From: Virgibacillus alimentarius
GTDB taxonomy: Bacteria > Bacillota > Bacilli > Bacillales > Amphibacillaceae
Assembly (NCBI RefSeq): GCF_000709085.1
Contig: NZ_JFBD01000040.1
Location: 1-38,036 of the forward strand
Direction: 5' to 3'
Length of the DNA: 38,036 bases
A program made the position numbers and the translations under genes. A model generated the notes under the pieces. It searched no databases. It was not told where the DNA came from and saw nothing but the letters and a program-made list of their open reading frames with translations. Shown one piece after another: positions 1 through 10,950 of the stretch (positions are counted from its first letter, which is position 1; each line of letters begins with the position of its first letter).

Positions 1-16
1 AGTTTTGTCCCAGCCT
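1..16 (+). repeat. Probable tail of a third copy of the 96-bp palindromic repeat
   Basis: Bases 2-14 read GTTTTGTCCCAGC. This is identical to the end of the element at 37231-37326 when that copy is read on the minus strand, and differs by two bases from the end of the copy at 20020-20115. The rest of this copy would lie left of the window. Like the other two it sits at the 3' end of a gene, here ptsI. A 13-base match alone is weak evidence. Confidence 0.5.
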
Positions 17-28
17 CTTTTCTTTCTA

Positions 29-1741
29 TTATTCCGTTTTTTCTTTAATAAAAGCTTCAATTTCTTCTGCAGTTCCCATGGAAAGGAATGTATCCTTGTA
101 TGATGCTAATTTTTCTTTGGATAAGTTACTAATCTGAGTACGCGCTGGTAGAATAGATGTAGCACTCATGCTAAATTCATCTAACCCTAGTCCTAATAAA
201 ATAGGAATAGCAATAGGATCTCCGGCCATTTCACCGCACATGCCTACCCATTTACCCTCATGATGGGCTGCTTCGATCACATTGTTTACTAAATTTAAGA
301 TTGCTGGATGGTAAGGCTGATATAAATAAGAAACTCTTTCATTCATCCGGTCAGCTGCCATTGTGTATTGGATCAAATCATTTGTTCCAATACTGAAGAA
401 ATCTACTTCTTTCGCAAATTGTTTCGCAGTAACTGCTGTTGATGGTATTTCAACCATAATTCCAACTTCGATATGGTCAGAAACTTTTACATCTTCTTTT
501 TGCAAGGCTTCCTTTTCATCAAGAAAAATTGCTTTTGCTTGCCTAAATTCCTCAAGTGTTGCAATCATTGGGAACATAATTTTTAAATTTCCATGAACAC
601 TTGCGCGAAGCAGCGCACGTAATTGTGTCCGGAATATATCTTCATTTTCTAAGCAGAATCGAATAGCCCGAAAACCTAAAAATGGGTTGAGTTCTTTAGG
701 TAAATCCAAATAATTTAATTCTTTGTCTCCACCAATATCAAGTGTTCGTACGACAACAGGCTTGTCTCCCATCTGTTCTAACACAGACTTGTATGCATCA
801 TATTGTTCATCTTCCGTTGGGAGCACATTTTTACCCATGTATAAAAACTCAGTTCGGTAAAGGCCAACCCCCTCACCACCGTTGTTTAACACTCCCTCAA
901 TGTCTTCAGGAGTTCCAATATTCGCAGCTAATTCTACCTGCTCCTTGTCTTTTGTAAACGTTGGTTCATTTTTTAGCTTTGCCCATTCATCTTTTTGTTT
1001 TAAAAAGTCCTCTTGCTTTTTACGATAGGCTACCAACTCTTCCTCTGTTGGGTTAATAATGATGGTGCCTTCTATGCCATCGACGATGATCACATCATTT
1101 TCTTCTGATCGCTCTGTAATTTCTTTAGTACCTACAATAGCAGGAATTTCTAGTGACCTCGCCATGATTGCTGAATGGGATGTACGTCCGCCAATGTCTG
1201 TTACAAATCCTTTAACAAAATCACGATTCAGTTGTGCGGTATCTGATGGTGTCAAGTCATGTGCTATAACAATAACTTCTTCGTCAATTAAGGCCGGGTT
1301 TGGAAAGTTTACTCCGAGTAAATGCGCCATGACTCGTTTTGTAACGTCCTGAATATCAGCGGCACGTTCACGCATATATTCATTTTCCATATTTTTAAAC
1401 ATATCAATAAACATATTTGCTATTTCTTCTAATGCAGCTTCTGCCATTGTGTTGTCTGATTTAATTTTGTCCTTGATCGGATTAATAAGCTCAGGATCTC
1501 CAAGCACAAGTAAATGAGCTGAAAAAATTTCAGCATGTTCTTCTCCGATCGCTTGCTTCGTGTGCTCTTTAATTTTCTCCAATTCTATTTTGGATATTTC
1601 TAGCGCTTTATCTAAACGTTCTATTTCTTTTTCTGGATTATCAATTGTAACTTTTTCAAAAGTTAAGTCTGGTGTAACAAGTTGATATGCTTTTGCGATT
1701 GCTATACCAGAAGATGCAGCAATTCCTTGTAACTTTTTCAT
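29..1741 (-). CDS. ptsI: Phosphoenolpyruvate-protein phosphotransferase, PTS enzyme I
   Basis: Enzyme I is the cytosolic first step of the sugar phosphotransferase system: it takes phosphate from PEP and passes it to HPr. From the ATG at 1741 the protein has 570 residues, the usual Bacillus length. It shows the phospho-histidine motif [13 protein letters not shown], the PEP-binding signature [19 protein letters not shown] and the C-terminal GMCGEMAGD with the catalytic Cys. A GTG at 1762 would add seven residues, but the Shine-Dalgarno AAAGG lies between it and the ATG, so the ATG is preferred. No ptsH precedes it, although Bacillus usually has ptsH-ptsI. The upstream neighbour is an unrelated hydrolase, and ptsI has its own promoter. 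Function is certain from the motifs; the start is fairly sure. Confidence 0.97.
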   Translation of the reverse strand: MKKLQGIAASSGIAIAKAYQLVTPDLTFEKVTIDNPEKEIERLDKALEISKIELEKIKEHTKQAIGEEHAEIFSAHLLVLGDPELINPIKDKIKSDNTMAEAALEEIANMFIDMFKNMENEYMRERAADIQDVTKRVMAHLLGVNFPNPALIDEEVIVIAHDLTPSDTAQLNRDFVKGFVTDIGGRTSHSAIMARSLEIPAIVGTKEITERSEENDVIIVDGIEGTIIINPTEEELVAYRKKQEDFLKQKDEWAKLKNEPTFTKDKEQVELAANIGTPEDIEGVLNNGGEGVGLYRTEFLYMGKNVLPTEDEQYDAYKSVLEQMGDKPVVVRTLDIGGDKELNYLDLPKELNPFLGFRAIRFCLENEDIFRTQLRALLRASVHGNLKIMFPMIATLEEFRQAKAIFLDEKEALQKEDVKVSDHIEVGIMVEIPSTAVTAKQFAKEVDFFSIGTNDLIQYTMAADRMNERVSYLYQPYHPAILNLVNNVIEAAHHEGKWVGMCGEMAGDPIAIPILLGLGLDEFSMSATSILPARTQISNLSKEKLASYKDTFLSMGTAEEIEAFIKEKTE

Positions 1742-1786
1742 GATGCTTGTCCAACCTTTCACTTTTAGTTATAAACAACCATTCCT

Positions 1787-1816
1787 ATTGTAAACGGTTT
1801 GTATAAAGGGTTTCAA
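1787..1816 (-). promoter_or_regulatory. SigA-type promoter of ptsI
   Basis: On the minus strand TTGAAA (1811-1816) and TACAAT (1787-1792) are separated by 18 bases and lie about 45 bases upstream of the ptsI ATG. This supports ptsI being transcribed alone rather than as the tail of a ptsH operon. Confidence 0.6.
1789..1803 (-). promoter_or_regulatory. Possible CcpA (cre) site overlapping the ptsI promoter
   Basis: TGTAAACGGTTTGTA matches 11 of 14 positions of the Bacillus cre consensus TGWAARCGYTWWCA but misses the final CA. It overlaps the -10 region. Carbon-catabolite control of PTS general genes is known in bacilli; that this site is used is inference. Confidence 0.3.
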
Positions 1817-1865
1817 GCAAAGCTAGCTGGGATTTTAAATGTAATCGTTTAATAAAAATAATCAT

Positions 1866-2777
1866 TTATAACTGTGTTTGTATCCACTTAAATATAGCCG
1901 AGAATACCTCTTCCTTATTCCCTTCACTTAGTAATTCGTGCCGACCATTTTCAAATAGCATGGTGGTAATATCAGACAGACCTGCCTGTCTGAATAGATG
2001 TGCTGTTTTCCAAACTCCTTTAGAATAGTCCCCGACTGGATCGGCATCTCCACTAATGATTAGCATGGGGAGGTCCTTGCGAATAAATGCATTTCTTTTT
2101 TTATTATGAATATCTTCTAAGCCAGTCATCAAATCATAGAAAAAACGAGCAGTAGGAATAAAACCAGTATGTGGATCATTTATATATTCCTGTATTGCTT
2201 TTTCATCGCTTGATAGCCAATCAAAGCCTGTTTTTTTTGCTGCAATTCTTTTATTATAAGTTCCAAAAACTAGTGAATTCATGAGTTTTGATTTTTCTTT
2301 TGGGGGTAATATGGAAGCGAGTGCTTTCGCTGTCTTAATCCTCAGCCCATAGTGAAATCCAGTACCAGATAAAATGACTCCATTTACGGCATCACTTTGA
2401 TGTTGGATATACTTTCTTGTTAAAAATGATCCCATACTATGTCCAAATAAGATAATGGGAGTATTAGGGTAATCTTGTTTAATTTGTTTTGTTACTTCAT
2501 ATAAATCAAGGGCTGTTTTTGTAAAACCTTCTTTATCTGACAGATAACCAAACAGTCCCTGCTTTTCGCCTGTCTGACCGTGTCCGCGATGATCATTCCC
2601 ATAAACAAATATATTTTGATTTAATAAAAAGTGAGAAAAAGTACCGTATCGCCTGATATGTTCTACCATGCCATGAGCAATTTGTATAATCGCTTTTGGT
2701 TGCTGTGCTTCTTTATACCACTTTTTAACAAAAATCGACTCATCATCATGTGATTTTATCCAAAAGTCTTTTTCCAT
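1866..2777 (-). CDS. Alpha/beta hydrolase, serine aminopeptidase S33 / monoacylglycerol-lipase-like (YtpA-like)
   Basis: A 303-residue cytosolic hydrolase without a signal peptide. It has the oxyanion-side motif HGMVEH near residue 35, the nucleophile elbow GHSMGSF near residue 112, an acid residue in SGDADPVGD and a C-terminal catalytic His in NGRHELL. Together these form a complete Ser-Asp-His triad. The pattern is that of lysophospholipase/monoacylglycerol lipase relatives such as B. subtilis YtpA. The start is supported by GGAGGAGAATC just before the ATG. It reads divergently from secG and lies upstream of ptsI in the same direction. The natural substrate cannot be told from sequence. Confidence 0.85.
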   Translation of the reverse strand: MEKDFWIKSHDDESIFVKKWYKEAQQPKAIIQIAHGMVEHIRRYGTFSHFLLNQNIFVYGNDHRGHGQTGEKQGLFGYLSDKEGFTKTALDLYEVTKQIKQDYPNTPIILFGHSMGSFLTRKYIQHQSDAVNGVILSGTGFHYGLRIKTAKALASILPPKEKSKLMNSLVFGTYNKRIAAKKTGFDWLSSDEKAIQEYINDPHTGFIPTARFFYDLMTGLEDIHNKKRNAFIRKDLPMLIISGDADPVGDYSKGVWKTAHLFRQAGLSDITTMLFENGRHELLSEGNKEEVFSAIFKWIQTQL

Positions 2778-2832
2778 GATTCTCCTCCATTACATATGTT
2801 TGTTTTTAGTTTATCATATTTAGAATATTTGC

Positions 2833-2862
2833 TTGATATTTAAATCAAAATTATGCTAAAGT
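2833..2862 (+). promoter_or_regulatory. Candidate promoter of the secG cluster
   Basis: TTGATA (2833-2838) and TAAAGT (2857-2862) with 18 bases between them lie just upstream of secG. The -10 is a weak match, so this is tentative. Confidence 0.35.
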
Positions 2863-2895
2863 ATTGATTAGGCAATGCAGGAGGTGTCACCTAAC

Positions 2896-3126
2896 ATGGG
2901 TGGTTTAGTAAATACTTTATTAATTATTGATGCAATTATTATGATTGTACTTGTATTACTTCAATCTGGAAAAAGTGAAGGCCTTTCGGGGGCTATTTCT
3001 GGAGGGGCTGAACAATTATTCGGTAAACAGAAAGCACGAGGTCTGGATTTAGTATTACATCGTGGTACAGTAATAACTGGAACGCTGTTTTTTATTTTAG
3101 CTTTTTTAAGTGCGTATGTTATATAG
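2896..3126 (+). CDS. secG: Preprotein translocase subunit SecG
   Basis: SecG is the small membrane partner of SecYE. The ATG at 2896 gives 76 residues, the normal size. A first hydrophobic helix (about residues 3-22) is followed by the conserved [10 protein letters not shown] and the loop [14 protein letters not shown], then a second helix at the C-terminus. An in-frame ATG at 2875 lies before the ribosome binding site GGAGGTG (2880-2886) and is rejected as the start. SecG heads the conserved Bacillus cluster secG-esterase-rnr-smpB-ssrA. Confidence 0.95.
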   Translation: MGGLVNTLLIIDAIIMIVLVLLQSGKSEGLSGAISGGAEQLFGKQKARGLDLVLHRGTVITGTLFFILAFLSAYVI

Positions 3127-3220
3127 TGAAAGATGACCCTTATTACAAAAAAATGTGGTAGGGGGTTTTTATTTTGTAAAATAAGGAATGATAGTAAATG
3201 AATAAGGAGATGCAGTTTAA

Positions 3221-3967
3221 ATGAAAATAAAAGAACCACAACCATTTACGTTTGAAGCAGGGCCTCGGGCAGTATTATTATTGCATGGGTTCACAGGTCA
3301 TACTGCTGATGTACGTATGCTTGGACGATTTTTAGAGAAAAAAGGCTATACCAGTCACGCCCCAATATATGCAGGTCACGGAAAACCGCCTGAAGCGTTG
3401 CTTGATGTCAGTGCTGAAGATTGGTGGGAAGATGTAAAAAGCGCATATAAATATTTACAAGATCTTGGATATGAAGAGATCGCTGTTGCCGGTTTGTCAT
3501 TAGGTGGTGTCTTAGGATCGAAGCTTGCATATTCAAACAAAGTCAAAGCATTGATACCAATGTGTGCACCGATGTTTTTTGATAATGAAAAGCAACTGAC
3601 GTTAGGATTTGAATCCTTTTCCAGGGAGTATAAACAATTAGAGGAAAAGGACGAAGCAGTAATAGAAAAAGAAGTGGATGCACTTATAGAAGACACGGCA
3701 CCTTTATTTAAGCAATTAGGAGAGCTTATTACGGATGTAAAAAATCATATTGATATGATCTATACACCTACAATGGTTGTCCAGGCAAGGAAAGATGAAA
3801 TGATAAATATAGAAAGTGCAAATTATATTTATGATAATATAGAGTCAGATGATAAAGAAATGAAATGGTATGAAGAATCTGGCCACGTCATTACATTGGA
3901 TAAAGAAAGAAATCAGTTACATGAAGATATTTACCAGTTTTTAGAAAAATTAGATTGGAAAGAATGA
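3221..3967 (+). CDS. Carboxylesterase of the Est30/YvaK family
   Basis: A 248-residue alpha/beta hydrolase. It starts with LLLHGFTGHTADVRMLG (oxyanion-hole HGF), followed by AGHGKPPE and the nucleophile motif GLSLGG with Ser93. The acid lies in QARKDEMI and the His in ESGHVITLD. This matches the Bacillus/Geobacillus carboxylesterase family (YvaK, Est30), which hydrolyses short-chain esters in the cytosol. It sits between secG and rnr, as yvaK does in B. subtilis. AAGGAG precedes the ATG by 11 bases. In the 94-base gap from secG an imperfect stem (CCTTATT...AATAAGG) may modulate read-through. Confidence 0.9.
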   Translation: MKIKEPQPFTFEAGPRAVLLLHGFTGHTADVRMLGRFLEKKGYTSHAPIYAGHGKPPEALLDVSAEDWWEDVKSAYKYLQDLGYEEIAVAGLSLGGVLGSKLAYSNKVKALIPMCAPMFFDNEKQLTLGFESFSREYKQLEEKDEAVIEKEVDALIEDTAPLFKQLGELITDVKNHIDMIYTPTMVVQARKDEMINIESANYIYDNIESDDKEMKWYEESGHVITLDKERNQLHEDIYQFLEKLDWKE

Positions 3968-4015
3968 TTATTATCATAATAAAGGTTAACAATAGAAATG
4001 AAAGAAGGTGAGCAG

Positions 4016-6220
4016 ATGGAACAAGATATAAAAGAAAAGATACGGGAATTCTTTAATGAAAACGGAACAAGGCCATTGTCTGTAGAGGAATTGGAAGAGA
4101 AATTGGATTTAAGTTATTCCGAAGATTTTAAACAGCTTATTATATCATTAAATGAACTGGAAGATACAGGTGAGCTTGTTCGTACAAGAAAAAACCGGTT
4201 TGGATTACCAGAAAAAATGAATCTAATTCGTGGAAAGATACAAATGCATGCAAAAGGCTTTGCGTTTTTAATTCCTGATGATGAAGATCAAGGTGATGTA
4301 TACATTCACCACTCCGATCTAGCTTCAGCCATGAATGATGATAAAGTCATGGTACGGATTGAAAAGAAAGATGTCGATGGGAATCGTCCAGAGGGGACAG
4401 TCATACGTATTCTTGAGCGGGCCATTCATACAGTCGTTGGCACATTTGAAGATAATCGGGCATTTGGTTTTGTTATTGCAGATGATAAGCGGATTCCCAA
4501 TGATATATTTATACCAAAAAGCATGACAAATGGGGCTGTAAGTGGCCATAAAGTGATCGCACATATTACAAAATACCCTGAAGGACGAAAAAGTGCTGAA
4601 GGAGAAATAATACAAATCCTAGGCCATAAAAATGATCCTGGTATCGATATCATTTCGATTATTTATAAGCATGGTATTAAAATCGATTTTTCTCAGGAAG
4701 TGTTAGATCAGGCGGCACAAGCTCCGGAAGTTATTTCAGAAGAAGAAATAAAAGGACGTCGGGACTTGCGAGCAGAAACCATTGTAACGATAGACGGGGC
4801 GGATGCGAAAGATTTGGACGATGCGATCAGTGTGAAATTATTAGATAATGGAAATTATCAATTAGGTGTCTATATTGCAGATGTAAGTTATTATTTAGAA
4901 CAAGGTACACCGATGGATAAAGAAGCATATGAACGGGGGACAAGTGTTTATCTCGTAGATCGAGTAATACCAATGATTCCACATCGCTTATCTAATGGAA
5001 TTTGTTCGTTAAATCCGCATGTGGATCGATTAACACTAGGATGTGAAATGGAAATTAGCCCCGCTGGGGATATTGTTAATCATTCTATTTTCCCTTGTGT
5101 TATTCAATCAAAAGAACGCATGACTTATAAGGATGTCAATAAAATTTTAGTCGACCATGATGTAGAGTTAAGAGAAAAATATAAAGAGCTCGTACCGATG
5201 TTCGAGAAGATGGCCGAGTTAGCACAGGTTTTAAACAGAAAGCGAATGGGCCGTGGAGCTATTGACTTTGATTTTAAGGAAGCTCAGGTGTTAGTAGATG
5301 AAAATGGAAAAGCAACAGATGTTGTCCTGCGCGAACGCTCTGTTGGTGAACGTCTGATTGAAGAATTTATGCTAGCAGCGAATGAAACGGTCGCAGAACA
5401 TTTTCACTGGTTGGATGTTCCTTTTATACACAGGATCCATGAAGACCCAGATGAAGGGAAGCTCCAGCATTTCTTTGAATTTATTGCAGGTTTAGGATAT
5501 GTAGTTAAAGGCACTGCAAATGAAATACACCCCCAAGCACTGCAAAAAGTGATTGAAGAAGTGCGGGGAGAGAAAGAAGAAATGATTGTTTCGAAATTAA
5601 TGTTGCGTTCCATGAAACAAGCGAAATATGACCCGCAAAGTGTTGGACACTTTGGATTAGCAACTGAATTTTATACACATTTTACATCACCAATTCGACG
5701 GTACCCGGATCTCATTGTACACCGCTTGATCCGGACATATTTAATAAATAAACAAATGGATAAAAAGACCATTGATTACTGGAAGGAACATTTACCGGAA
5801 ATCGCCAGACACACATCTGAAATGGAAAGGGCTGCTGTTGATACAGAGAGAGAAACCGATGATCTGAAAAAGGCCGAATTCATGGAAGATAAAGTTGGCG
5901 AAGAATTTGATGGAGTCATCAGTTCAGTAACCAGTTTTGGCATGTTTGTGGAATTGGAAAACACGGTTGAGGGACTTGTTCATGTTAGCTATTTAACGGA
6001 TGATTATTATCATTTCGATGATCGAAATCACGCATTGATTGGAGAGCGGACAGCTAAAATGTACCGAATCGGGGATGAGGTAAAAGTTAAGGTAGTCAGT
6101 GTTAATTTAGATGAACATGTCGTTGATTTTGAACTAGTTCATAGTCATGCAACCACACAAAACGCTAACACGGCACTAAAGAAAAAAGGAAAACGAAAAA
6201 GAAAATCAAAACGCAAGTAA
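4016..6220 (+). CDS. rnr: Ribonuclease R (3'-5' exoribonuclease)
   Basis: RNase R degrades structured RNA 3' to 5' and works with tmRNA/SmpB to destroy faulty mRNAs. The 734-residue product has an N-terminal winged helix, two cold-shock domains, and the RNB catalytic core with the Asp cluster in [11 protein letters not shown]. An S1 domain near the C-terminus ([18 protein letters not shown]) precedes a Lys/Arg-rich tail. I chose the ATG at 4016 because AAGGTGA lies just before it; an in-frame ATG at 3998 has no good site. It directly precedes smpB-ssrA, matching its known role in trans-translation. Confidence 0.96.
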   Translation: MEQDIKEKIREFFNENGTRPLSVEELEEKLDLSYSEDFKQLIISLNELEDTGELVRTRKNRFGLPEKMNLIRGKIQMHAKGFAFLIPDDEDQGDVYIHHSDLASAMNDDKVMVRIEKKDVDGNRPEGTVIRILERAIHTVVGTFEDNRAFGFVIADDKRIPNDIFIPKSMTNGAVSGHKVIAHITKYPEGRKSAEGEIIQILGHKNDPGIDIISIIYKHGIKIDFSQEVLDQAAQAPEVISEEEIKGRRDLRAETIVTIDGADAKDLDDAISVKLLDNGNYQLGVYIADVSYYLEQGTPMDKEAYERGTSVYLVDRVIPMIPHRLSNGICSLNPHVDRLTLGCEMEISPAGDIVNHSIFPCVIQSKERMTYKDVNKILVDHDVELREKYKELVPMFEKMAELAQVLNRKRMGRGAIDFDFKEAQVLVDENGKATDVVLRERSVGERLIEEFMLAANETVAEHFHWLDVPFIHRIHEDPDEGKLQHFFEFIAGLGYVVKGTANEIHPQALQKVIEEVRGEKEEMIVSKLMLRSMKQAKYDPQSVGHFGLATEFYTHFTSPIRRYPDLIVHRLIRTYLINKQMDKKTIDYWKEHLPEIARHTSEMERAAVDTERETDDLKKAEFMEDKVGEEFDGVISSVTSFGMFVELENTVEGLVHVSYLTDDYYHFDDRNHALIGERTAKMYRIGDEVKVKVVSVNLDEHVVDFELVHSHATTQNANTALKKKGKRKRKSKRK

Positions 6221-6278
6221 ATCATTGCTGGTCCATAGGATGACTTTGGATCAGTAATGGTGTTCTGTATCCTTATTC

Positions 6279-6307
6279 TTGGCATAGGTTCTGATATTTG
6301 TTAAAAT
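6279..6307 (+). promoter_or_regulatory. Candidate promoter of smpB
   Basis: TTGGCA (6279-6284), 17 bases, TAAAAT (6302-6307), about 30 bases before the smpB ATG. It would let smpB be made independently of rnr. Just upstream (about 6225-6276) a hairpin with two G-U pairs but no T-run may slow read-through. Confidence 0.45.
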
Positions 6308-6339
6308 AAAGTTTATGGAAGAAGTAGGAGGAAGCCTTT

Positions 6340-6804
6340 ATGCCTAAAGGATATGGAAAAACACTCGCACAAAATAGAAAAGCTTCACATGATTACTTTA
6401 TTGAAGAAACATATGAGGCTGGTATTGTACTACGGGGAACAGAAATCAAATCAATACGCGCTGGACGTATAAATATAAAAGATTCCCATGCTAGAATCAT
6501 TAATGGTGAAGTACAGCTGATTAATATGCATATTGCACCATATGAACAAGGGAATCGGTTTAATCATGATCCCACACGTTCGCGAAAGTTATTGCTGCAT
6601 AGAAAACAAATCAACAAGTTAATTGGTCTAACGCAACAACAGGGTTATGCACTTATTCCATTAAAAATATATATTAAAAATGGTGTTGCCAAAGTATTAA
6701 TTGGACTAGGAAAAGGGAAGAAAAAATACGATAAGCGGGAAGATCTTAAGCAAAAGCAAATGAAGCGGGATATAGACCGTGCCATAAAAGATCAAATGAG
6801 ATAA
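6340..6804 (+). CDS. smpB: SsrA-binding protein SmpB
   Basis: SmpB binds the tRNA-like part of tmRNA and takes it into stalled ribosomes. The 154-residue protein has the SmpB core ([21 protein letters not shown], then [10 protein letters not shown]) and the [14 protein letters not shown] segment. The basic C-terminal tail ([13 protein letters not shown]) enters the mRNA channel in known SmpB structures. AGGAGGAAGCC precedes the ATG. The ssrA gene follows 133 bases downstream, so protein and RNA partner are adjacent. Confidence 0.97.
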   Translation: MPKGYGKTLAQNRKASHDYFIEETYEAGIVLRGTEIKSIRAGRINIKDSHARIINGEVQLINMHIAPYEQGNRFNHDPTRSRKLLLHRKQINKLIGLTQQQGYALIPLKIYIKNGVAKVLIGLGKGKKKYDKREDLKQKQMKRDIDRAIKDQMR

Positions 6805-6837
6805 AAGTATTGAACTGCTTGTAAATTCTTCCATGGG

Positions 6838-6865
6838 TTGATTTCAATCTGTCATATGATATAAT
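6838..6865 (+). promoter_or_regulatory. Promoter of ssrA
   Basis: TTGATT (6838-6843), 16 bases, TATAAT (6860-6865). Transcription would start about 65 bases before the mature tmRNA, leaving a 5' leader that can fold into a small stem (GCTCAGG/CCCGAGC, 6901-6921). The leader would be removed by RNase P, as known for tmRNA. Confidence 0.6.
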
Positions 6866-6937
6866 AAATAATGTAGTTAATGATATGATAATTAAATATT
6901 GCTCAGGTAAACAATCCCGAGCGTTACTCATTTATAT

Positions 6938-7300
6938 GGGGACGTTACGGATTCGACAGGGATAGATCGAGCTTGGGTTGCACGTCGAGGTTACGACTCG
7001 TAAAACGTTATGCCTATAATAACTGGCAAAACTAATAATCAACCTGCTTTAGCTGCTGCGTAAGTAGTCCTAAAGCGATCCTTCCTGCTTTCGCCCGTGA
7101 AGCAGATTGAAGGGTCTCAAATGAAACGGGCTATACTGTCATCCACCGTCTGAGGATAACAGTTGAAATGAATCAGACTAGCTACTTCAAAGCCCGTTGG
7201 TAGGCTGAGAAGCTAGTGAATGATAATATACCAACTATGCGTGTAGAAGCCTGAGTGGCGATATCTTTGGACGTGGGTTCGATTCCCACCGTCTCCACCA
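6938..7300 (+). ncRNA. ssrA: Transfer-messenger RNA (tmRNA)
   Basis: The 5' end GGGGACGTTACGGATTCGAC and the 3' end with T-loop GGTTCGATTCCC and GTCTCCACCA form the tRNA-like domain; GGGGAC pairs with GTCTCC. The resume codon is GGC at 7025 and the tag reading frame ends at TAA 7061-7063. The encoded peptide is GKTNNQPALAAA, preceded by the alanine carried by tmRNA itself. The ALAAA end is the usual ClpXP degron. The total of 363 bases is normal. This is shorter than the B. subtilis tag (GKTNSFNQNVALAAA). Confidence 0.98.
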
Positions 7301-7323
7301 ATACATAATTTGGTGGTTTTTTT
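7295..7323 (+). terminator. Intrinsic terminator of ssrA
   Basis: CCACCA (7295-7300, the tmRNA 3' end itself), a 10-base loop, TGGTGG and seven Ts. The terminator stem reuses the mature CCA end. Confidence 0.75.
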
Positions 7324-7642
7324 AATGTAAAAAACTAAAAAACTGCTAAAAGCGTAGAAAAGACGTTTACTTTTATTACACAATGAAATCTACAGAAGAA
7401 CGGTTTGCCGATTTTCTTTAATATATCCCTCACAATATAAATAAATTCCTTTTTTTATATTTCCGTTTTATAAAATATGCTACAATAAATTTCAGATCGC
7501 TCAAAATATAATAACTATACTGTTTTACATTCCATTACACAATTGCTATTCCTAAATCTTTTGAGCACGGATCACGGATATAATAAATAAGCTCACATAT
7601 GAAATGGAGTTGCTAAAGCAGATGAATGTTGATTAGAGGTGG
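7324..7642. other. AT-rich gap between ssrA and the lipoprotein gene
   Basis: No gene is visible. There are isolated -10-like hexamers (TACAAT near 7480, TATAAT near 7580) without good -35 partners. An 8-base inverted repeat, GCTCAAAA (7499-7506) and TTTTGAGC (7559-7566), spans 52 bases. A promoter for the lipoprotein gene probably lies here, but I cannot point to it. Confidence 0.4.
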
Positions 7643-7648
7643 ATGACT

Positions 7649-8098
7649 ATGAAACTAAAGTATATCATGATAATTTTAGGTATTCTTCTATTGGTAGGGT
7701 GTAGTAACAGCGATTCTGAGGAAAACAAGCAAGCCGATAAAACTGATGCGGAACAAAGTGAACCAACTAAAGTAGATCAGAATGCTTCTATTGATTTTAA
7801 AGAAGTTATCATAACGATTGTAGATCAGAAAAATGTAACGATCGAAGGGAAAATAAAGGCAAAAAATGCTTCAGCTTTTTATCGTGTGGAACATGATTCT
7901 GTCCTGGTAGATGAAACGGAACTGGATTTTAAGCAAATGGATGAGGGGTGGAGTGACTTTGATATTAAGTTAACACTCTCTGACAAAGTTGTGGAATCAG
8001 GAAAATTACCGGCACTAAAACTATATGGAAAAGATAAATATGGCAACGAATTATATCCAAATTATCTGCCAATTGATTACATCCGACAAAGTTATTAA
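7649..8098 (+). CDS. Small lipoprotein of unknown function
   Basis: A 149-residue predicted lipoprotein. A positively charged start (MKLK) and a hydrophobic stretch lead to the lipobox LVGC near residue 17, so mature protein would be lipid-anchored on the outer face of the membrane. An acidic, polar linker (about residues 19-45) precedes a compact domain (IDFKEVIITIVDQKNVTIEG) that looks beta-rich and ends in YLPIDYIRQSY. AGAGGTGG (7635-7642) is well spaced for the ATG at 7649, better than for the in-frame ATG at 7643. I do not recognise the family. Confidence 0.75.
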   Translation: MKLKYIMIILGILLLVGCSNSDSEENKQADKTDAEQSEPTKVDQNASIDFKEVIITIVDQKNVTIEGKIKAKNASAFYRVEHDSVLVDETELDFKQMDEGWSDFDIKLTLSDKVVESGKLPALKLYGKDKYGNELYPNYLPIDYIRQSY

Positions 8099-8128
8099 TT
8101 AATCAAATATAGAAAGTGGTGTGTTAAC

Positions 8129-8409
8129 ATACCAGTTTGTCAAAATTCTGGAAAGAAATGGACATGGGTGCAAACAATTAAAACAATAGTACGGCTGAAG
8201 TGTCCATATTGTGGGTCAAAACAACATGAAACGGCATCATCAAGGAAAAGGAGTCCCATTTGCTCGCTCCGTTACTGATTGTATTGCCAGTTAACGCACT
8301 ATTAGATTTAACTTGGTCAAAATTTTTTATATTTCTGACTGCTATGATTATCGTTATAATAGGAACATATCCTCTCACGTTAAAGCTATTCAATGATAAA
8401 GAACCTTAA
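8129..8409 (+). pseudogene. Decayed small zinc-ribbon membrane protein (CXXC-20-CXXC type), frameshifted
   Basis: Reading from 8129 gives IPVCQNSGKKWTWVQTIK and then CPYCGSKQHETASSRKR, stopping at TGA 8276. The continuation is in another frame: from 8254, LLAPLLIVLPVNALLDL, a hydrophobic stretch, and a stop at 8407-8409. Joined, it matches the architecture of the short Firmicutes family annotated cxxc_20_cxxc: an N-terminal zinc ribbon with two CxxC pairs plus one or two membrane helices. Three lesions are visible. The start is ATA where ATG is expected, the second Cys of the first pair is Ser (CQNS), and there is a -1 shift around 8254. It is probably dead, unless the frame change is programmed. 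Confidence 0.7.
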
Positions 8410-8425
8410 TGGTAAGGTTTATGCC

Positions 8426-8459
8426 AAAAATAAAACGCAGGTATCTGCGTTTTATTTTT
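8426..8459. terminator. Strong bidirectional terminator
   Basis: A perfect 15-base stem (AAAAATAAAACGCAG, loop GTAT, and its complement) with T-runs on both strands. It closes the plus-strand units from the left and the minus-strand thiC operon from the right. Confidence 0.85.
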
Positions 8460-8542
8460 GAGTATTAAGCGAAAGCGTGCTGGCGGGGCAAATATAAAAA
8501 GCGTACTGGATTATTATAACCATCTTCAATAGAATCTTTGTT

Positions 8543-8710
8543 TTAGTAATAAAATACTTCTACCTTGTGGCATTTTTTACATTTATTAAAGTTGGGATGG
8601 TATTTAAATTGATGATTACAATTTTTCTGGATGTTTTTTAATCGGTTTTCTAAACGGGAAATATGCTTTAATGCAAGCTCAATTTCTTCTTCAATCTGTT
8701 GCACTTCCAT
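8543..8710 (-). CDS. 55-residue coiled-coil / zinc-knuckle-like protein behind thiC
   Basis: Read on the minus strand from ATG 8710: an acidic-basic helix (MEVQQIEEEIELALKHI, roughly residues 1-29) likely to form a coiled coil. A Cys/His-rich tail follows: C31-x-H33, then C44-K-K-C47-H48, ending in VEVFYY. The C/H spacing suggests one bound zinc. GGGGG lies 10 bases before this ATG; an in-frame ATG at 8719 lies too close to it. The gene begins about 20 bases after the thiC stop and ends before a shared terminator, so it should be co-transcribed with thiC under the TPP riboswitch. I do not recognise a named family. Confidence 0.6.
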   Translation of the reverse strand: MEVQQIEEEIELALKHISRLENRLKNIQKNCNHQFKYHPNFNKCKKCHKVEVFYY

Positions 8711-8730
8711 GTCATTCATTCCCCCAGTAT

Positions 8731-10747
<2,017 letters not shown>

Positions 10748-10765
10748 AATATTCATTTTGAGAAT

Positions 10766-10793
10766 AGTATAACTAATTTTTTAGGAAAGTCAA
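10766..10793 (-). promoter_or_regulatory. Promoter of the thiC leader
   Basis: On the minus strand TTGACT (10788-10793), 16 bases, TATACT (10766-10771), about 20 bases before the riboswitch begins. Confidence 0.75.
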
Positions 10794-10860
10794 GTATATA
10801 AACAATTTTTTGACAGTAGATTTTTATTTTTTCGTCGGATATAGAACAATATACATCTTA

Positions 10861-10906
10861 AGTCTTAGAACAAAATAGAGCTCCGGCTCATTACGGTTTG
10901 TATGAT
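10861..10906 (+). promoter_or_regulatory. Putative LiaR-activated promoter of liaIH
   Basis: TATGAT at 10901-10906 is a fair -10, but nothing like TTGACA lies 17 bases upstream, as expected of a promoter needing an activator. About 30 bases further upstream, at 10861-10871, AGTCTTAGAAC forms an imperfect dyad (GTCTTAGAAC) and is the best candidate for a response-regulator box. The assignment to LiaR rests on the downstream genes; the box itself is inference. Confidence 0.4.
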
Positions 10907-10950
10907 TTTCAAATAAACTAGATCAAGTAAAGAAAAAGGAGGCGAAATAG

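Noticed and set aside
6225-6276. Hairpin between rnr and smpB considered as a terminator
   Set aside because: No T-run follows and two of its pairs are G-U; called at most a pausing hairpin.
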